Under the pieces are notes generated by a model. That model searched no databases. It was not told where the DNA came from and saw only the letters and a program-made list of their open reading frames with translations. From positions 19,250,191 to 19,314,190 of the forward strand of contig CP034975.1 of assembly GCA_004026145.2 (NCBI GenBank): a stretch of DNA of 64,000 bases, in the 5' to 3' direction. Each line of letters begins with the position of its first letter. The first letter of the stretch is position 1. A program made the translations under genes and the position numbers. Below, one piece after another: positions 25,701 to 40,700 of this stretch. The stretch is from Takifugu bimaculatus (taxonomy: Eukaryota; Chordata; Actinopteri; Tetraodontiformes; Tetraodontidae).

Positions 25701-28700
25701 GTGTCCCTCAGTTCAATTCAAATCTATCAGTGTTTATCAATATGTTTCTTATTGTTTGATGAGAGACTGCAACAACAGTATATTTTGGATAAAACTGGTA
25801 GGAAGTTCAGAAGTATCATGTATCAAAATATGCAGGTCATGCTTTGCCTTAAGGTTATCATCATAACCATTAACCTTTTTGATGTGGTGGTGGTTTTCGG
25901 GGGGGGTCATTTTGAGGGGGGTTTCCATGAGGGTGTGGGGTGCAAATATGTGGGTGTTGCAAAGAATGAATGCCCATCAACACCCAGGACAACACATTGC
26001 GATGTGCGATTTTTTTCTTGATGTTGCATCTGATTGGTACATCTTAATTATTCCCTGTGTTTTGTGATTTTACACAATTCTTTTCTATATAAACTCAACT
26101 TACTGGTGTCCTTCTATACATACATAAACATATTCATAACATAATGCAAAACAGTCTGTATCTCTTAGCCACTGTTCTTCATAACGATAATATCCATCTA
26201 GACAGACCGTATGCAAATGCAAAACATTGAGCATGTTCTCCACAGAACACTTGACCACCTTAATCTTTTTGTGCGTCTGACCCGCGGAAACATCTTTGTT
26301 CATGGTTGGGGCTGCAGAATAATGAATCCAAAATTACAGCCACTGTGAAATGTGAGATTTATCAGCACTTAAGGCTCTGTGCTGCACCCTGTTCCCTGCT
26401 TTGGCTGTCATAATCTTTCCACCAGGCTATCACTATTCATACTCAGATACACATTGTGGTGCTACCTGAGCATATCTTCAGTGATAGAACCAGGGTCACA
26501 GGCTCTTTCGGATATTACATCAGACAGACTCACCTGGGTGACCCAGCCTGGAGTGATCAGGCCCCACTGTGTGTCCAGGTAATGCACAATGCGATGCATC
26601 CCTTCTCAACCAGAGCCAACGTTAACCCCCTTTAGCAGCTTCCATGATGTTCTTCATGGCCTTCTACTGTTCTTGAAATTCATCCATCAAATATTCAGAG
26701 AGTACAGCTGGCTCCAGTAGCACCACAACTGGCTGGAGTGTTGAACCTGCAATGATATCCAGGGAGTTTAACTCCTTAAATCCACCAGTAGTTGCCAGAC
26801 CCTTGCTGTCTTCTTTGGGGGCTAGGGCATCTCGTCTGCTTGAGCAAAGGTGATGATGTGCTGGGAGGGATGTTGTTTCTTGCTGTTGATGCCTGTACTG
26901 CTACTGTCCCTGCAGCTTGGTGTTATGCCCGCCGAGTACAATGCTGCTTAAGCTCCTCCCAGCTACCAGTATAGGAACTGGGTAATCTTTTTCTAAAGAT
27001 GTGGCACCAGGGTGATTGGGACTTTAAAGACTAGCAGCTAGTATGTTCTGGGAGCCATTGGGTCTATTCTGGCTCAGCTCCTGCTCCATCTAGTACTGGC
27101 GCTGTGTTGCACCACATTCGTTAAGCAGCTCATCTTGGTCTGGTGTATCTTCAACCCTGTTGGATTTTTGCAGAACTCGAAACATGTGCACTCGTAGTCC
27201 ATTGAACAGAGCTGTCCATTGTCCCTGCTGTTCTTACCTCAATTTCCAGGTTGTCAGCCAGCCTTTTTCATGCCAGTCAATGGTGCTACCATGCTGGATT
27301 AGTACTGAGCTAAACCTTGTTGTGCAACCTGGACCTATCTTCAGTGATGTAACCAGGGTCTTGCACCAGACACCCTCACTTTGTCCTGGAAAAGAAATAA
27401 AACTATTCCCCCTGGAAAATGATTATGCTCAGATGAATAAGAATGACACACATTGACTAGCAATCATGCTCAAATCAAATTCATTGTACTGTAGCTGAAT
27501 GTGGGCTGGCAGAGCAATATCTATGATCAAATAAACCCTTATGGGTAAGTATTCCAACCCTCTTCTAATCTACCCTGCAGAGACTTTGTCCTCACTGGTG
27601 CACCATGATGAGCACAGCCAACCTGAAGTTCTTCCTAACTGCCAGAATGTGTGCATTCCCAGTACAGCATTGTTGTCTGATTGTGTTCCTGATGACGTCT
27701 GCGGCAGAAAAATGTTGCTTATCTGATTCCAGAGAAAAGGAAGACAAAGCTACCTCGTTGCCAAGCGGGAGCTCTTAAGATAGAGTGCATGTGTTTCAGC
27801 GCACACTGGTCAGAGATGACCTACATGGGAAGGCTTTTTAGTCCATCTACTTAAAAAAAAAAGAGAAAGAAACTACAAAATGAACCACTATCCCTGAACA
27901 AGGCAGAAATAAATAATTCTGGCTCCTCGAATGACTTTTATATTGTAACGGAAAAGTGGCAGAGGAGCTTTTTTATCAAAAAGGTGTTAAAATAGCGAAA
28001 GGATGTGAATTCATCCACTGTAAATAACCTGTTAATGTGTTAAAAATCAGGTGTGATTTTTTTTAAAAGCCATTTTTCATTTATTCAGTGTCAGTTTTAA
28101 AAAAAGCATAATTACACTGATAGATGTTGTCATTCCTTCTTTTCTCTGCCTTTTTCCCTTCACTGTATTCTCTAAATACTCAACATCCAGTCACCTCCTG
28201 CCCTCCCTGGTGTTGCCGTGTTTCCACTACTGCCGCTTTGGATGCACAACAATTCATACTGTCATAGTGTTCGTGTTTCAATTGAGACAGATCATGGTCA
28301 TGTCGCTCCATGTGCATGCCTGTACAAATCTGCTCCACTCTGCACTGCTGCCAAATGTATGCAGGCCCAGCTGAGGGCTTCCAGCAGCAGTCTTGATGAT
28401 ATTATCACTCAACCGCACCCTTCAGGTAAATATTATCAGCGCTAATTTTGTGCCAACGGAACGATAATAGGGCTGCAGCCAGCAGAAATTACATGCCAAC
28501 ATTCAATCTGTATTTCAAAGCCTTAGTTAAATGCACATGTGTACGCGCATGTCTTCCTGGCCTGCCACAATTCTGCTTAATCCCAAGAAAAAAAGCAGTT
28601 TTATTGGTTTTTTTTGTATTATTGTTGAAGAAATAATATAATAGCAGCTCAATTACGGGGCTTCAACTTTTGAGAAATGCAGTTCGATGTCCAAGGCAAC

Positions 28701-31700
28701 CGTGGGAAGCCAAGCTTTGATGCCATCTGTCATCCTGTCGCGTTGCTTTGAAGGATCTGCCAGTCAAAGGGAGGCTTCGCTCCCTGTCTGGATGGAGCGC
28801 ACCTCAGCTGCTGATGCGACAGCTGCAGCAGGCATTCATTCATCTGGCCTGAACCCAACCCTCTGTGCTGCCTCTCTTTGGCATATTGGGACTAAATGGA
28901 AACACCAGCAAGTCAGGGTGAGAAATGCAGAGGGAATCAAATGGAACCTTTCACAGTGGCATGAAAAGCATTTTCTTTTTTTTTAATTTTGCTCTTTTTA
29001 TGGCATGATCACACTCTGGCACTTTTTCCTGCAGATCTAATCCAAAATTAAATTGGATCCATGTTTGCGGGACTAAAAGCAAACCCGAAGTTATAACCTA
29101 AAGTCATGTTGACTCACAGCTGGCCTGTTGAGTTGACAGAGGTTTGGAAACCTGACATGTTGTGAGCTTAAAGTTGGCTATAGGCTAGAGCCAAAGAGAA
29201 ATAACTGTGTTTGTGCATCATTCTCGGCTGCATCCTGTTTGGGATATCATGCATCAGGCACACTTTGCACTTTTGCGTGTTGTCCTACATTCACTGACTT
29301 TGATGCTGTTCTATGACAGAGAAGATCAACTCACCCTCAAATCTTAAATGCAGGATGACTTTTATGTCATTGATACCCTGTTTTCTATACCACTTTGTAC
29401 ATACATTTAATGAGATTTAAACTTTGAATCAATATGCTTTTAAAAATATTTTATTCGTAATTAATAATCTATTGCAGCTACCTGCTAAATTCTAAATGCC
29501 ATATTTGTTCCTTAGATGATGATACTTATGGAAAGTTGCCAATTCCATACTGGCATGCCACAATTTCATCATTACTCTCTTCTTTAATGGAATAACAGGT
29601 TTTTCCTTTCACTATTTATGCTGGTGGATTTTTACATTTAAATGCGATGACACTAATAAGCACAATCTGTTTGTAGCTCGGCTCTCCGGAACAGAGCCGA
29701 TCATTTAAAAGTCCTGGCAGACCAGTGTTGACAGAAGAAGATGAGACCTCAGAGACCGCCGCACTTTTTAGTAAAAGCATTCCCACCTATCTGGCACTGA
29801 TTTTTAAGGAAACGGGCCCAAATCTGTCCAATTTTTTGAAACACAACATATTCAGCCACGGAGAACTGACAGGAAGACATCAGAGCTTCACTTTTTAAAT
29901 CTTCGGATGCCTGAAAAAAACAGCTGCTCGACGTTCTCCTTATAAAACACACAATATCTGTTCTGCCAAGGCAGCTGTCGTTTCACTGGACTGCTCGGCG
30001 TTTTATGGTGTAGTGCAGCTTCATTCTCTCCAGGTTCTTTCACAGCTCTTCCTCATTTCTGTCCTCACCTTCGCGTTGCAATAAAGCTTTCCATCTCTTC
30101 GTGTTGTCCCAACGGCATAAACTGATCCCTTTTATAAGCTGTAGTTAGTGTCAGGGGAAACACCTTGGGGGGATCATTAGACTGTAATGAAGCAGGAGGA
30201 AAAAATACCATGTTCAGCCATTGCTCTCCAACGTTCCTGATTGTCAGCCTTAATTATAGCGCCACAAGGTCTTTTGGATGTTAGGGTTATTTTTGATGCG
30301 TTTATCTCATTTCTTTGGCGCGACCTCTACCTCGCACGCTCGGCAGATGGACACTTGATCTAATTAGGCTTTTTATTCTGCATGAAGAGCGACTCTTTGA
30401 GACAGGGAACGTGGCGTTATGAAGCCGTGTTGTGATACGTAATTAGTAAACAGCAGCGTGCCGACCGAGGTTATGGTGGGAAAGATGTTGTGTCAAGCAC
30501 AGCTGTCAGCACTCTGCCAATGGTATAGATGTGGATTAAACAACATCTGTTTCGTGCTGCTGCATTCTGTAAGAGCTTGATTAAAGCAATTCTTCCTTAC
30601 AATGCACCATCGTGCATTTCCCCCCTGAGCTCCACCAGTGACATCAATTCCAGAGGAAGAGGAGGCTGCAGAAAAAACAAGTGATGCAACCATCCTTAGA
30701 TGGAAGATTAAAAAGCCGTAACTTCCAAGTCCGGCACTGAGTTGCTGCCTCGCATGAATTCCAAAACAATGCAAGATACTGTGTAGCAGTCAGCCCTTCT
30801 TTAATCTGGTTTTTCCTTTTTCTATTTTTAATTACTGTTTCCTGGATTTGCTGAGTTTTTCCTCCCTGTTTTGTTGCCTAAGCCATAGAAACACATGCGT
30901 GAAACTAAAAACACCATCTATGCAGATAATACCATGCTGTTTATCAGTAGCATTTTTGACCCAATTGTCACATTGTTTTTTGTCAGACTTTTCCACAGAC
31001 TGTTGTTGCTACTGTAAAATATTAGCATACTAATGATTCTTCAAACAATCTACTTCAGTGAAAATGAAAAAAAGCCAAAAGAGGAAAAATAACCAGGATT
31101 ATTTGAATGTGGGAAGCATGTTTAGCCCTATACTGTCTCCCTGCTCCTACTGATTATTAATGTCAGTGGAGGGCGGATAGAGAACGGATAAAGAATAGAC
31201 CATATGGTCGGTCTCACCAAAGGATTATGATTTGTTGTTATGCTCAAAAAAAGGAAAGAGAGGGAGGAAAAATTGACTTCAGCATTGTTGGGCCCAGCGA
31301 GGAGAAAGCAGCTTGGCAAAATGGCACGGATTAGCATGCTGTGAGAGGGAGCGCTGTCCTACTGACAATGTTGTGTTGTATTTCCAGTCCAGGGCAACGG
31401 ACTGGAAGAGGGTGGGTGAGGAGGAGGAGGTGGAAGAGGAGGAGGAGGGGTCATTTATGATGTTTGTCCAGCGCTTATTCAAATATGAGCTTTGGAGTTA
31501 AACTTAGGGGGGAGGAGAGGGTGTGTGTCTCTGTCACGTCACAACAGGGACTTTAACCTTTATTTCCATATGATCAAAAGAGGTCGATCCTCTCTTTCCG
31601 AGCAAAACACTTCTTTTTCTTATTAAGGGCAGAGTAAAAGCAGTTTGTGCTGCTGTGATCGCTGGATAAGCTGCAGTGGGGTGAAGCATCTTCCACACTG

Positions 31701-34700
31701 TGTAGTTGATGTTTTTGACTGTTTTTATTTGATGGATTAATTGTGCTTGTGTGGACATTTGTAAAAGCTCTTTCTAGCTTATATTGCAGGCCTGGTTTTC
31801 CTCTGTTCTTCATTTTCATTGATCCAGCATGTGGGAACTGCTTTAAAGCTTGAATAAAAAGTGTACACCTCTCCTGTAATGCGTTTAAGCCGTGGGGATG
31901 ATCTCACATCTCCCACGGTCAGAATCAGCTCATTAAAGCACCACCTTTTATCTTCCTTTTCTTCCTGCCCTCATTGTTTTTCTTGCTTTTTTTTCGTTCA
32001 CATCCCTGCCTCTTTTGCAATCATCCCAAGGCCATTGTCAGTATTTTTTTTCCCTCTCTTTTTTTTGTCCCCGTCACTCCTTTTCCCCATCACTCCTACT
32101 GTCCTCCGGCCACACCTCTCATTCTTCCATCTTGGGAGAATAGAAAGAGAGGGCAGGGCAGCGCTGTCGCTCCCCAAGACGCTGCCGCCACATCATTTTC
32201 TCTTGATTTGATTTGAGGGATCCACTCACTTGCCGTTGCCGCCATTCCCTCCTCTCTTGCTGACTTCCTGTTTTTCTGCTCACGTTCCCGGAAAAATCTA
32301 AATCTGTCATTTATTCCCACCCCCCCCCAAGAAAAACTAGTTTTCTGCTTCTCTTGAATTATTTTTCAAACAGCTCTCATAAATGCTTAACAAGGTCAGT
32401 TTGGGATTTCCAGCAGCATCCATCCTTTGTGTTTGTCTCGTGCCTGCGGGGTTTACAAAAGCAAGCCTGGAAGGTTGGAGTCGTACGCAGGCTTTCACTT
32501 TTATTTACTGTTGTTACGTAGGAGAATGACTCATGATGTGAGGTGGACCTCTTCAAGTTTATTGCTGTGTTTTATTTGTTAAATCTGCTGGATGTTATCC
32601 TCGTTCCACCTGTTTACTTCAGCAACATTGCGCATACAACAGAAATGATGGACTGACTGAGAGGCATGATGGTTTGAATTAAACTGGGAATGAAGGCAAG
32701 TGTGGTACAGCACACTGCAACACCACAGAACACACACACACACACACACATATATATAGGGACAAAACAATGAACTTCTGCTATACCTCTGCATCCTTTG
32801 CTCAGTGTCTTCCCTCCCTTCATCCGCTCCCTTGCCAGTAGCAGTCCCAGGTCCTCCAGGTTTTCTCTCTGTGCATTGGTGGTGTATTTTTAGGCACTGA
32901 GCCCTGTTTTCTGTCTGCTTATCAACAGCCACTGTGTGCCCCACCCACCAATTTAGCAGACACGGCACTGAGTTTTAGGGCACCACAGGCTGTGGCTGCA
33001 GTCGCTCACAGCCAACCAGACCTTCATGCCTGTCCTCCCCCCTTCTCATTTGATTTGTGTCCCACTGATCCGGCTCAGCCCTTGTTATTGTTTTATTTCT
33101 ATATTCAGAGCAAATCTGAGGGGTTTTTATCTAGTAAGTCCAGCGGAAAAGACACCATCCTAAATGTTCTGCTCCTCTGCCACTATCACGCTTTAGCTCT
33201 GAGGCGTGAACTGCGTTCCACAGAGATTTATAGTGTCATAAATCCCTCGCCTCCTGAAATCACATCAGCACGCATGTTTTGCGCAATCTCAGTGTTTGCC
33301 CTTTTGCAACAGCTGTGTGAGGCAAACGCACAAACGGGCGAGGTAGACTATACAAACAACCATAATTGTCTTTGCTATAAATTTGAACCCAGACGTGAAT
33401 TTGGGGATTTCTCTTCTGTAATTGCTCACGTAGTTTGTGGCGAATGTCGAGACAGGAGACGCACCTTTCATGTGTGGGAAGGGTGGGTTGTTGGTGATTG
33501 TAGGCCAGAGTTGATGATAGTTGTGGCGTGGTTAAAGGAAATTGAGCTGAACAGCCCACAGGTCCTGGAGGCCAACTCCCTGGGCTGCTCCTGCTGGAGT
33601 TAGTGGAACACCATTAATGGATATAGGAATGGTTTATTCTCTCATGTCTAATTTAGCTCCACTTTGTGAGGCCTTTTGAATGAAGTGAGGCTCTACATTA
33701 AAAGAAGGTCCTTTTATCCCATCCTATCATCACTAATACCTAGGTGAATTCTGCTCTGACAAATTAGACTCCACATCTTAAAGGGAAGAATATTTTCACT
33801 TCAATATTAAAAGATAGCAACATCTATAATTACACCTCTGGGATTGTTTGATGTATTTAGGTGTGTTTGGTTGTTTTTCCCTCTTTCTTTTTAACTGAGA
33901 ATCAAATGGGATGACTAAAGCCTCACACAGACAGTAGATTCAGGTTCGTGGTGATTAAAAGAAATCCCCTTTAGTTTATGAATTACCTCTCGTAACAAAT
34001 CACTGCCCTTTCCATCAACAGCATCAGAGTAATTTCTTTGTCTTTCAAGTCCAAAGACAGGAAACAAGGAAAATCCATTAACTCAATGGGTCTTAGCAGC
34101 CCAACACACACATGCACACACACACTGTACTTACATGAGAGTGCAGTTATGCCCTGTGGGCCAACATGACAGGAGCAGCGGAAATGGCTGCACATTAACG
34201 GCAGCTTTGATTACTCTCCCGTCAGTAATGCAGCGAACATGAAAGACAAGAATTGGAGAGGGATGACTTCAGCCCCAATCACATACAATCCGACAGCGTC
34301 TCAGCGTAGTCGAGCCATTTGGAGGTAACAGAAAGGCTTGGAGAGCACATATGCACATTATTCACTCCCTGAACACCTCTCATCTGTACACTCAGATGAT
34401 TATTTTGCAGAGCTCTTTGCAGACCCAGTGATCTAATCTCTGCCCTTCTTCTACCCTGGACATGTTGGGTGTGGCAATTGCACAACCTGTTCTAAGTCTT
34501 CCCGTAAACTTACAAAGATAAAGAATAGACCGTCTGTTCATTGTGTGTTCACCGCTGCATGTGTAGGCTCACATAAGACTCTCTGTTATGTCAACAGATT
34601 TGAGGAAGAGAGAAAACAGAGAGATTTTTCTATCCTTTTCCTCCAAAACTGCACAAAAAACACTAATTTAAAGGTAAATACATGTTCACTTGTGGCCTAT

Positions 34701-37700
34701 GAATGTTTTGTGTCTTATCATGTTAAGAGCTAATTTAGTGATGCGCTACAGAGAAATAAAACAATAATTAAGATATGATTAAAAGTTAAAAGACAAAGAA
34801 TTACTTATTTATTTTTCTTGCTCTCAATAACTTTCTCACTTTGCATTCAGTTCTATCCAGTGAGATTGGGGGAGTTATTCTTCCAACTTTTTATACCTCC
34901 TGATTAGCTGTGTTTACCATCCCATCACAAAAGGCAAGAACATATGTTACTTCACTCAGACTGTGTCTGAACCTTTAGCTCAAGTGTCACCAATGACAGC
35001 CACAGTGAACAAGAACATGCTGTTCGTCCTCTAAATGAGACTCTGTAATTCAACCAATTTGGCACATGAAAAGTTCTGGAGTCCTGAGAAGCAGGAGCAA
35101 AAACTGTTTTCCAGAGGGACAAAGCTGCTAATTAGACTTTAATTATCTAGGATAAAAATGCAAATCCATATGCCAAAGATTGGCCTCTCTGTAGTACCAG
35201 TATGTATCTGTTCATATAGTCTTAGTACAGCATGTATATACAGTATAAGCACTGCGTGTACTGCAGCCAGGAACATCCACATCCTTGTCTGTTTACATCC
35301 ATATGCTCAGCATTTGATTCAGCCCTTCACCATCTCTCCTCTTCAGTCCCACAAATGAATGGCAGACTCCCCTCAGCATTCCTCCTCTGCGTCTGGGAGT
35401 TCATTCAGTGTCAGTGTTGGCCATATTGCCTGCAGTCTGTACAATGGCGACATATGTCCACGAGACCTGCCTGCCTCCGCCGGAAAGGAATCCGCTCTCA
35501 ACAGAAACATCGCCACCATTCTCCTCTCCTTTCAAACCGTCTTCATAATTCTATTAGTGCCTCCTATTCAGGAGTGGCCTGATAAGTCTGCAGGCACAAT
35601 GAGCGGCACGATGGAGGGGGTTCTTCTGGGGGTTGGATGGCGCTGGCCTGTGTGATGTTTGAGAGAGCCGCGGTTTTGTTCTCAGCAGTGTAGCCCGTGC
35701 TGCTGATACATTAAGCTGCCGCCTATCAGCTCTGAGAGGCACTTGATAAGCTGGGAAAACGCTTGCGTCTCTGCTGCCCCTTTCATGCTCTGGGTCTGAT
35801 GCAACCAATGGGCCGATGTATTGTCTTACATGTGTGTCTTTATGATTAGTACAGTATTAAACGTTAATGAAATGAGCAAACAGCCGCTGCAAATACTGTA
35901 CAGAAGCACATGCTGCATCTAAGAATGGATAGAGTGACTGGGCCCCTTGCTCAAATAAAGATTAATATGACTGACTGAGTGTGTATTGATGCCATTGAAC
36001 TGTGTCAAACATGGCCATAATCTGGATTTAGCAGTCTCTGGCATGAATATAATCTGACTGAGTCATCACTATTTGAGGTTATGTCTAGACTAGATCTGCT
36101 GGCAGCATATGATACATAAGTTCAGTTGTTTAGTGAAGTAAAACCCTCAAATGTCACACTTGAACAATAACAACAGTCCAATGTAGATAATTTACTTCTC
36201 TCAAAGTAAAAATTCCCATTTAAAACTTTGTTTAAAACCGTACAAATGTAGTTGTTGTCATTTTTCATAAATTTCTCGTGACTGGGTTGTACTGTTGAAT
36301 TATATATTAATGAAAACACATTTCTTAATTAAAACTGCAGAGTTCCAACCTAACACAGTCTGCAATTTCACTAAATGTAAATACACTGGGGTTAGTTTAA
36401 CCCCATAATTTAATCAAATGGCCTGAACATTTTCTGCCAAGAAAAAATGTGCTTTAAAATCTCTAAAGCGCAGTACTTGAGTACATTCCATCAAAGAGTG
36501 TGTTAGTGTCGTATGAGATGAAGAATCATGTTTTAGATAGTGTCGAGAAAATGCAGTTGCTTCTCTTTGCTGTCCCGTTTGATAAAAAATGCATTTTAAA
36601 GGACATGCTGTGGCACTGCTGCTATGTCTTCACATCCCAGCAAAGATACCATACCAACCCAGGACAAGCCATGCGTGTAGCACAGGGTTATAAAAGGTCC
36701 CGGCAAGTAAAAACCATGGGAAATGGTGAGGAAGAGGTGGGCATGACTGTCCATGCTTCCATCAGGCCTGGCAATAAGCCGGAACTGTTGGTTGAGTGTT
36801 AAGAGGATGGCTGAGCAGCTAATAATTAGCAGTTAACATGTTTCAGGGAAAGTTCACTTGGTTCCGACCTTGTTTAGTTACACCACATCAGATTTCAAGC
36901 TCTCAAACTCAGCAAAATGTGAAAATGTGAAATATTCATAGCTGAAGTTCTTATAGAGCTTTCATCTGAGCCGAAACCTCACAAAGGGAGCCTGCTACCT
37001 GCTAACCCTAACCGCTAACCCTTCTAAAGCACAAGCTACAAGAGCCCGCTCCCCCACCACGTGTTTTACCACCCTGTGGGCATTTGGAGAGTGAGAGAGA
37101 GAGAGAGATGCATATCATCCAAGAGAGGGTGCGGCCAGTGTTAGTTGTAAAGAATCGAACCTGTTATATAACCTGGAGATGGCTTTAAACTTCTGCTGAT
37201 TGTGTGGATATAAGTAAAACCTCTACCTAGATCCTGTCAGGTCTAGGCTCCCAAATAACAATTTTTTGTCAGTTACCCATAAAGAATCACACTTTAAAAG
37301 GAATCATGTACCAGCAATTTATTCATAAAAATGTGCTTTGAAGAGGTTTTGCTCATGGTTATGATGATGTATACCGTAACTAACATTTCATCCCGAGGCG
37401 TCAACGTGCATCTCATTACTGCAGACAATAGCAATCGCTTACAGAACCCCACCAGTTACATGGATGAGCTGCTCAATTCCAATTACACTCTGGTGATTGC
37501 AACACTTTCAGCGAGCGCACAAAGGCCGGTCAATGATGTGTGACCGCACACGTGCGCACGTGCGCGCACACACCAGAGGAGGTTGCATATTGTTGCTGTA
37601 AGGAGAATTCAGAGAGGCTCCATCAATCTTGTCATCAAAAATCAACATTGCTTGTTAGTCTCTGTCCATTGGTGCGTATGTGTGTGTGCATCTAAAAAAA

Positions 37701-40700
37701 ATGAGATTCACCTTTCGGTCTGAGCGAGGTTTTACTGGACTGTGGGTCGATAGATCAATGTTGGGTGGAAGGCACACACTCAGCAGAGTCAGAATAGCTC
37801 TGGAAAGGCCACTGCAATCAGTCTTACCCGGGCCCGTCTCCTAATCATCCAGCAGAGATGCTCAGTCTGAATGGAGGCTATTTTTACAAACTGGCACTTG
37901 AACTACGTCCAGTCAACTCAGGTATGTGGCAATCATATGGATAATTGAATGGGATGACGTGCACCCTCTTGAGCTCCAGATGTGTGTTGGAGGCTCTTAT
38001 ATTTACAGCTCAAAAACTGGACATTTATTAACCCCAACAGGTCAGACTTTTAGTTAATCTAATACTTGGGGGCAGGGGCGGGGGCAAAGGGCGGCAGATA
38101 CTCGCAGGGCTTAAATAAGTGCAGCTAAAATGTGGCCCGGCCAACAAAATAAAAACAACACCCAGATAAGATCATGCAAAATGGTTCTTATTGTGTTCTT
38201 TCATGTCTATTTACAACCACTGTTTTTCCTTTAAACAGCAAACGTCTGCTGCTGTTTGGCCCCCCTTCGCCGTCACCACGTAAACACCATTGTGTAAACA
38301 GTGACATCATAGCCCCACCTCGACCGTGGCTGCTATATGTCACACATGCAGAAACACGCTGTCCTAGTACTTCAACGGTTGTAATCATCCCTAATGTCGT
38401 ATCGAGACAAATACGCCACCACCTGTTGGCCTGGCAAACTAAAACATTTTTTATTCAGCTCTTTCTGACCTGTTTGCAACATCCATGTTCTATAAACCTG
38501 TACATCAAAATGGTGAGCTGAATTCCATACTCCAAGCTGCTCTGTCAAGCCCACTGATGGTGCCATTACCTCGCTGGTGTTGATAACTGGATGAATGGTG
38601 CAGATTACAGAGAAATGCATCATCTTTCCATTCAGTGATTCATTCAGTCTCTACTTTAAAAATGGCGATTAGGGAGATATTCTGGCTGTTTTCTGAGATG
38701 GGGTTTATCTCCATAATCCATGCTCACCTTCCGATAAGAGATTCCATCTTCTGCATTTCATCCTTCTCTGAAAATCAAAAAGGGTTTTCTCGGCCCATCG
38801 GAAGTCACAACCTTTAATGAATCGATCTAACCCTTCCTTCATCCGTTGGCTTGAAGGTGACAGACAGAGTACACGGGGAAAACCGAGCATTGTGCAGTAA
38901 TTACATCCCAAACTGAATTCATAATCCAAGGCAATTTAATTAAATCTGAGCCCTTCCTGAATTCCCGCTGGTTTTGATGCATTCCACACAAAAAGGAAAG
39001 TGATTGGATGTTTCTACGAGTTTTCCAGCACTGGCGTGTGGGACAAGCCCTCGACCTTTAATGTCAGAGCTGCTGTATTGGTTGAAGGTAAATAAAGCAT
39101 CAGGAATTCTGTGTTGCCCATGGATACAGAAGCAGTGTGGGTGCCTCTGCCAGTCAGAGGCAGCTGATGATCTGTTTCACATGAAGTGAAGGAGACAGAG
39201 AGCCAAAGATGAGATAGGACCCGCTGTTGTATCAGGAGGTGCGAGGCTGGGACCACCTTTCCCCGCTGTACTGTGGCGGTATATCTGTCATCGATTATGT
39301 TGAAGCGATGTCTTCATCGTCTGGCCTGTTTATCTGCCCAGGATATTTACGGGCTGGTGTGATAAGAGCTCGGTGCAGTGGGAGGAGCGCTGTAGCTCCT
39401 GGCGTATTACGCTCTGTGTTTACACACTTCTCTATGAAAGATTCATGCAAAAATAGGCCTGTTAGACTCTGACTAATGCTATTGCTGTAGTCGTGCCAGG
39501 GTGCTCTCCCTCTTCTACCTCTTGACATTTCACACTGTCTTGCCATGCTTTAGACCCCCTCATAGGTGTGTTTTTCCCTCTGTGAAGCCCATTTATTTCC
39601 TTGCTTCACAAAGAATAGGACTGTTTGAAGTGGGTCCAAATGAGGAAGCTATATTAAAGGCAGGAGATTAAAGGAGCTGGCTTCTGGATGGCATCATTTA
39701 GATGATGTTTTACCACCAGAAACGATAGAAATGCTTAAATAGATTACATCTGTTCAATTCATTCAACAATTTTCACGTGTGTGATATTTATGAATCAAGC
39801 TCGCATTGATACATTTCCCTCAGATAGAGGGTGTGTTTTAGTTCTCTTTCTCTGGATGTGCGCGTGTCTAACAAATTTATTATTTTTTTCAAGTCCAAAA
39901 TCAGAAATCTTGAGTAGTCGCTTTGGCCTGTGTGTGTGTGTGTGTGTCAGGGGAGGGGGGGGGGGGGGTGGTTCTTGAAGGAAACAGCTTTCTCTCTGCA
40001 TGTCAAGCCCGAGATCTGAAGGGCTATAAGGGAGGAAAGGAGGAGGAGTAGGAGGACAGGAAGGAGGAGGAGGAGGAAGAGGAAGAGCACCGCAGTGTCT
40101 GCAGAGGCATGGCAGCATCACACTTGTAAAACTGCGACACAGAACCTTAAGCACACATGAAGACATGACTGATACCTGAATGACTGTGTTACGGTTGTTT
40201 TGAGGGCCATTTAAATATTTGCTGTTAGGTCAATGAAAGAAATCTGTTGACGCCATGTATTTATAACCGTAGAGAATATAATATAAATTAGACATCATCC
40301 ATATGGCAGGATGTGTATTAAATGTAGAAAAATAAAAATGGAACATGACTAATCTACGGTCACTGTGTTTTTTTTTCCATCTATTAGTTTCTGTTTTTTT
40401 TAGTTTAATGTAAAAGTTAACAGGGCAGCTCAGGACAACATGTTCTTTCCGCAAAGAATTCAGTACAAAAGAAAATCGGAAACCTATATAACATCTTATA
40501 TAACATCTATACAACTTGTTGCTGCACATGGTGTTTCTTCATATTTCCGCTGCACTCTCCTGTTCCCCTACCTGCAGAACACTCTCTCACACCCTTTACA
40601 GTCCTATCTCTGAGCCGTGTGTCAGTCCCTGAGATCCGGTTCACACCCCCAACGGTAACTCTCACCTCGTCGGAAGCAGGTACGCCTGCCTCATTTGCCG

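Noticed and set aside
32992..33603. 203-codon open frame in fam20c intron 3
   Set aside because: No recognisable domain or family, mixed low-complexity composition, and an open frame of this length is roughly expected once by chance among all frames of a 64-kb window.
37140..37175. GGTTCGATTC B-box on the - strand
   Set aside because: The flanks do not form a T-arm stem or a cloverleaf.
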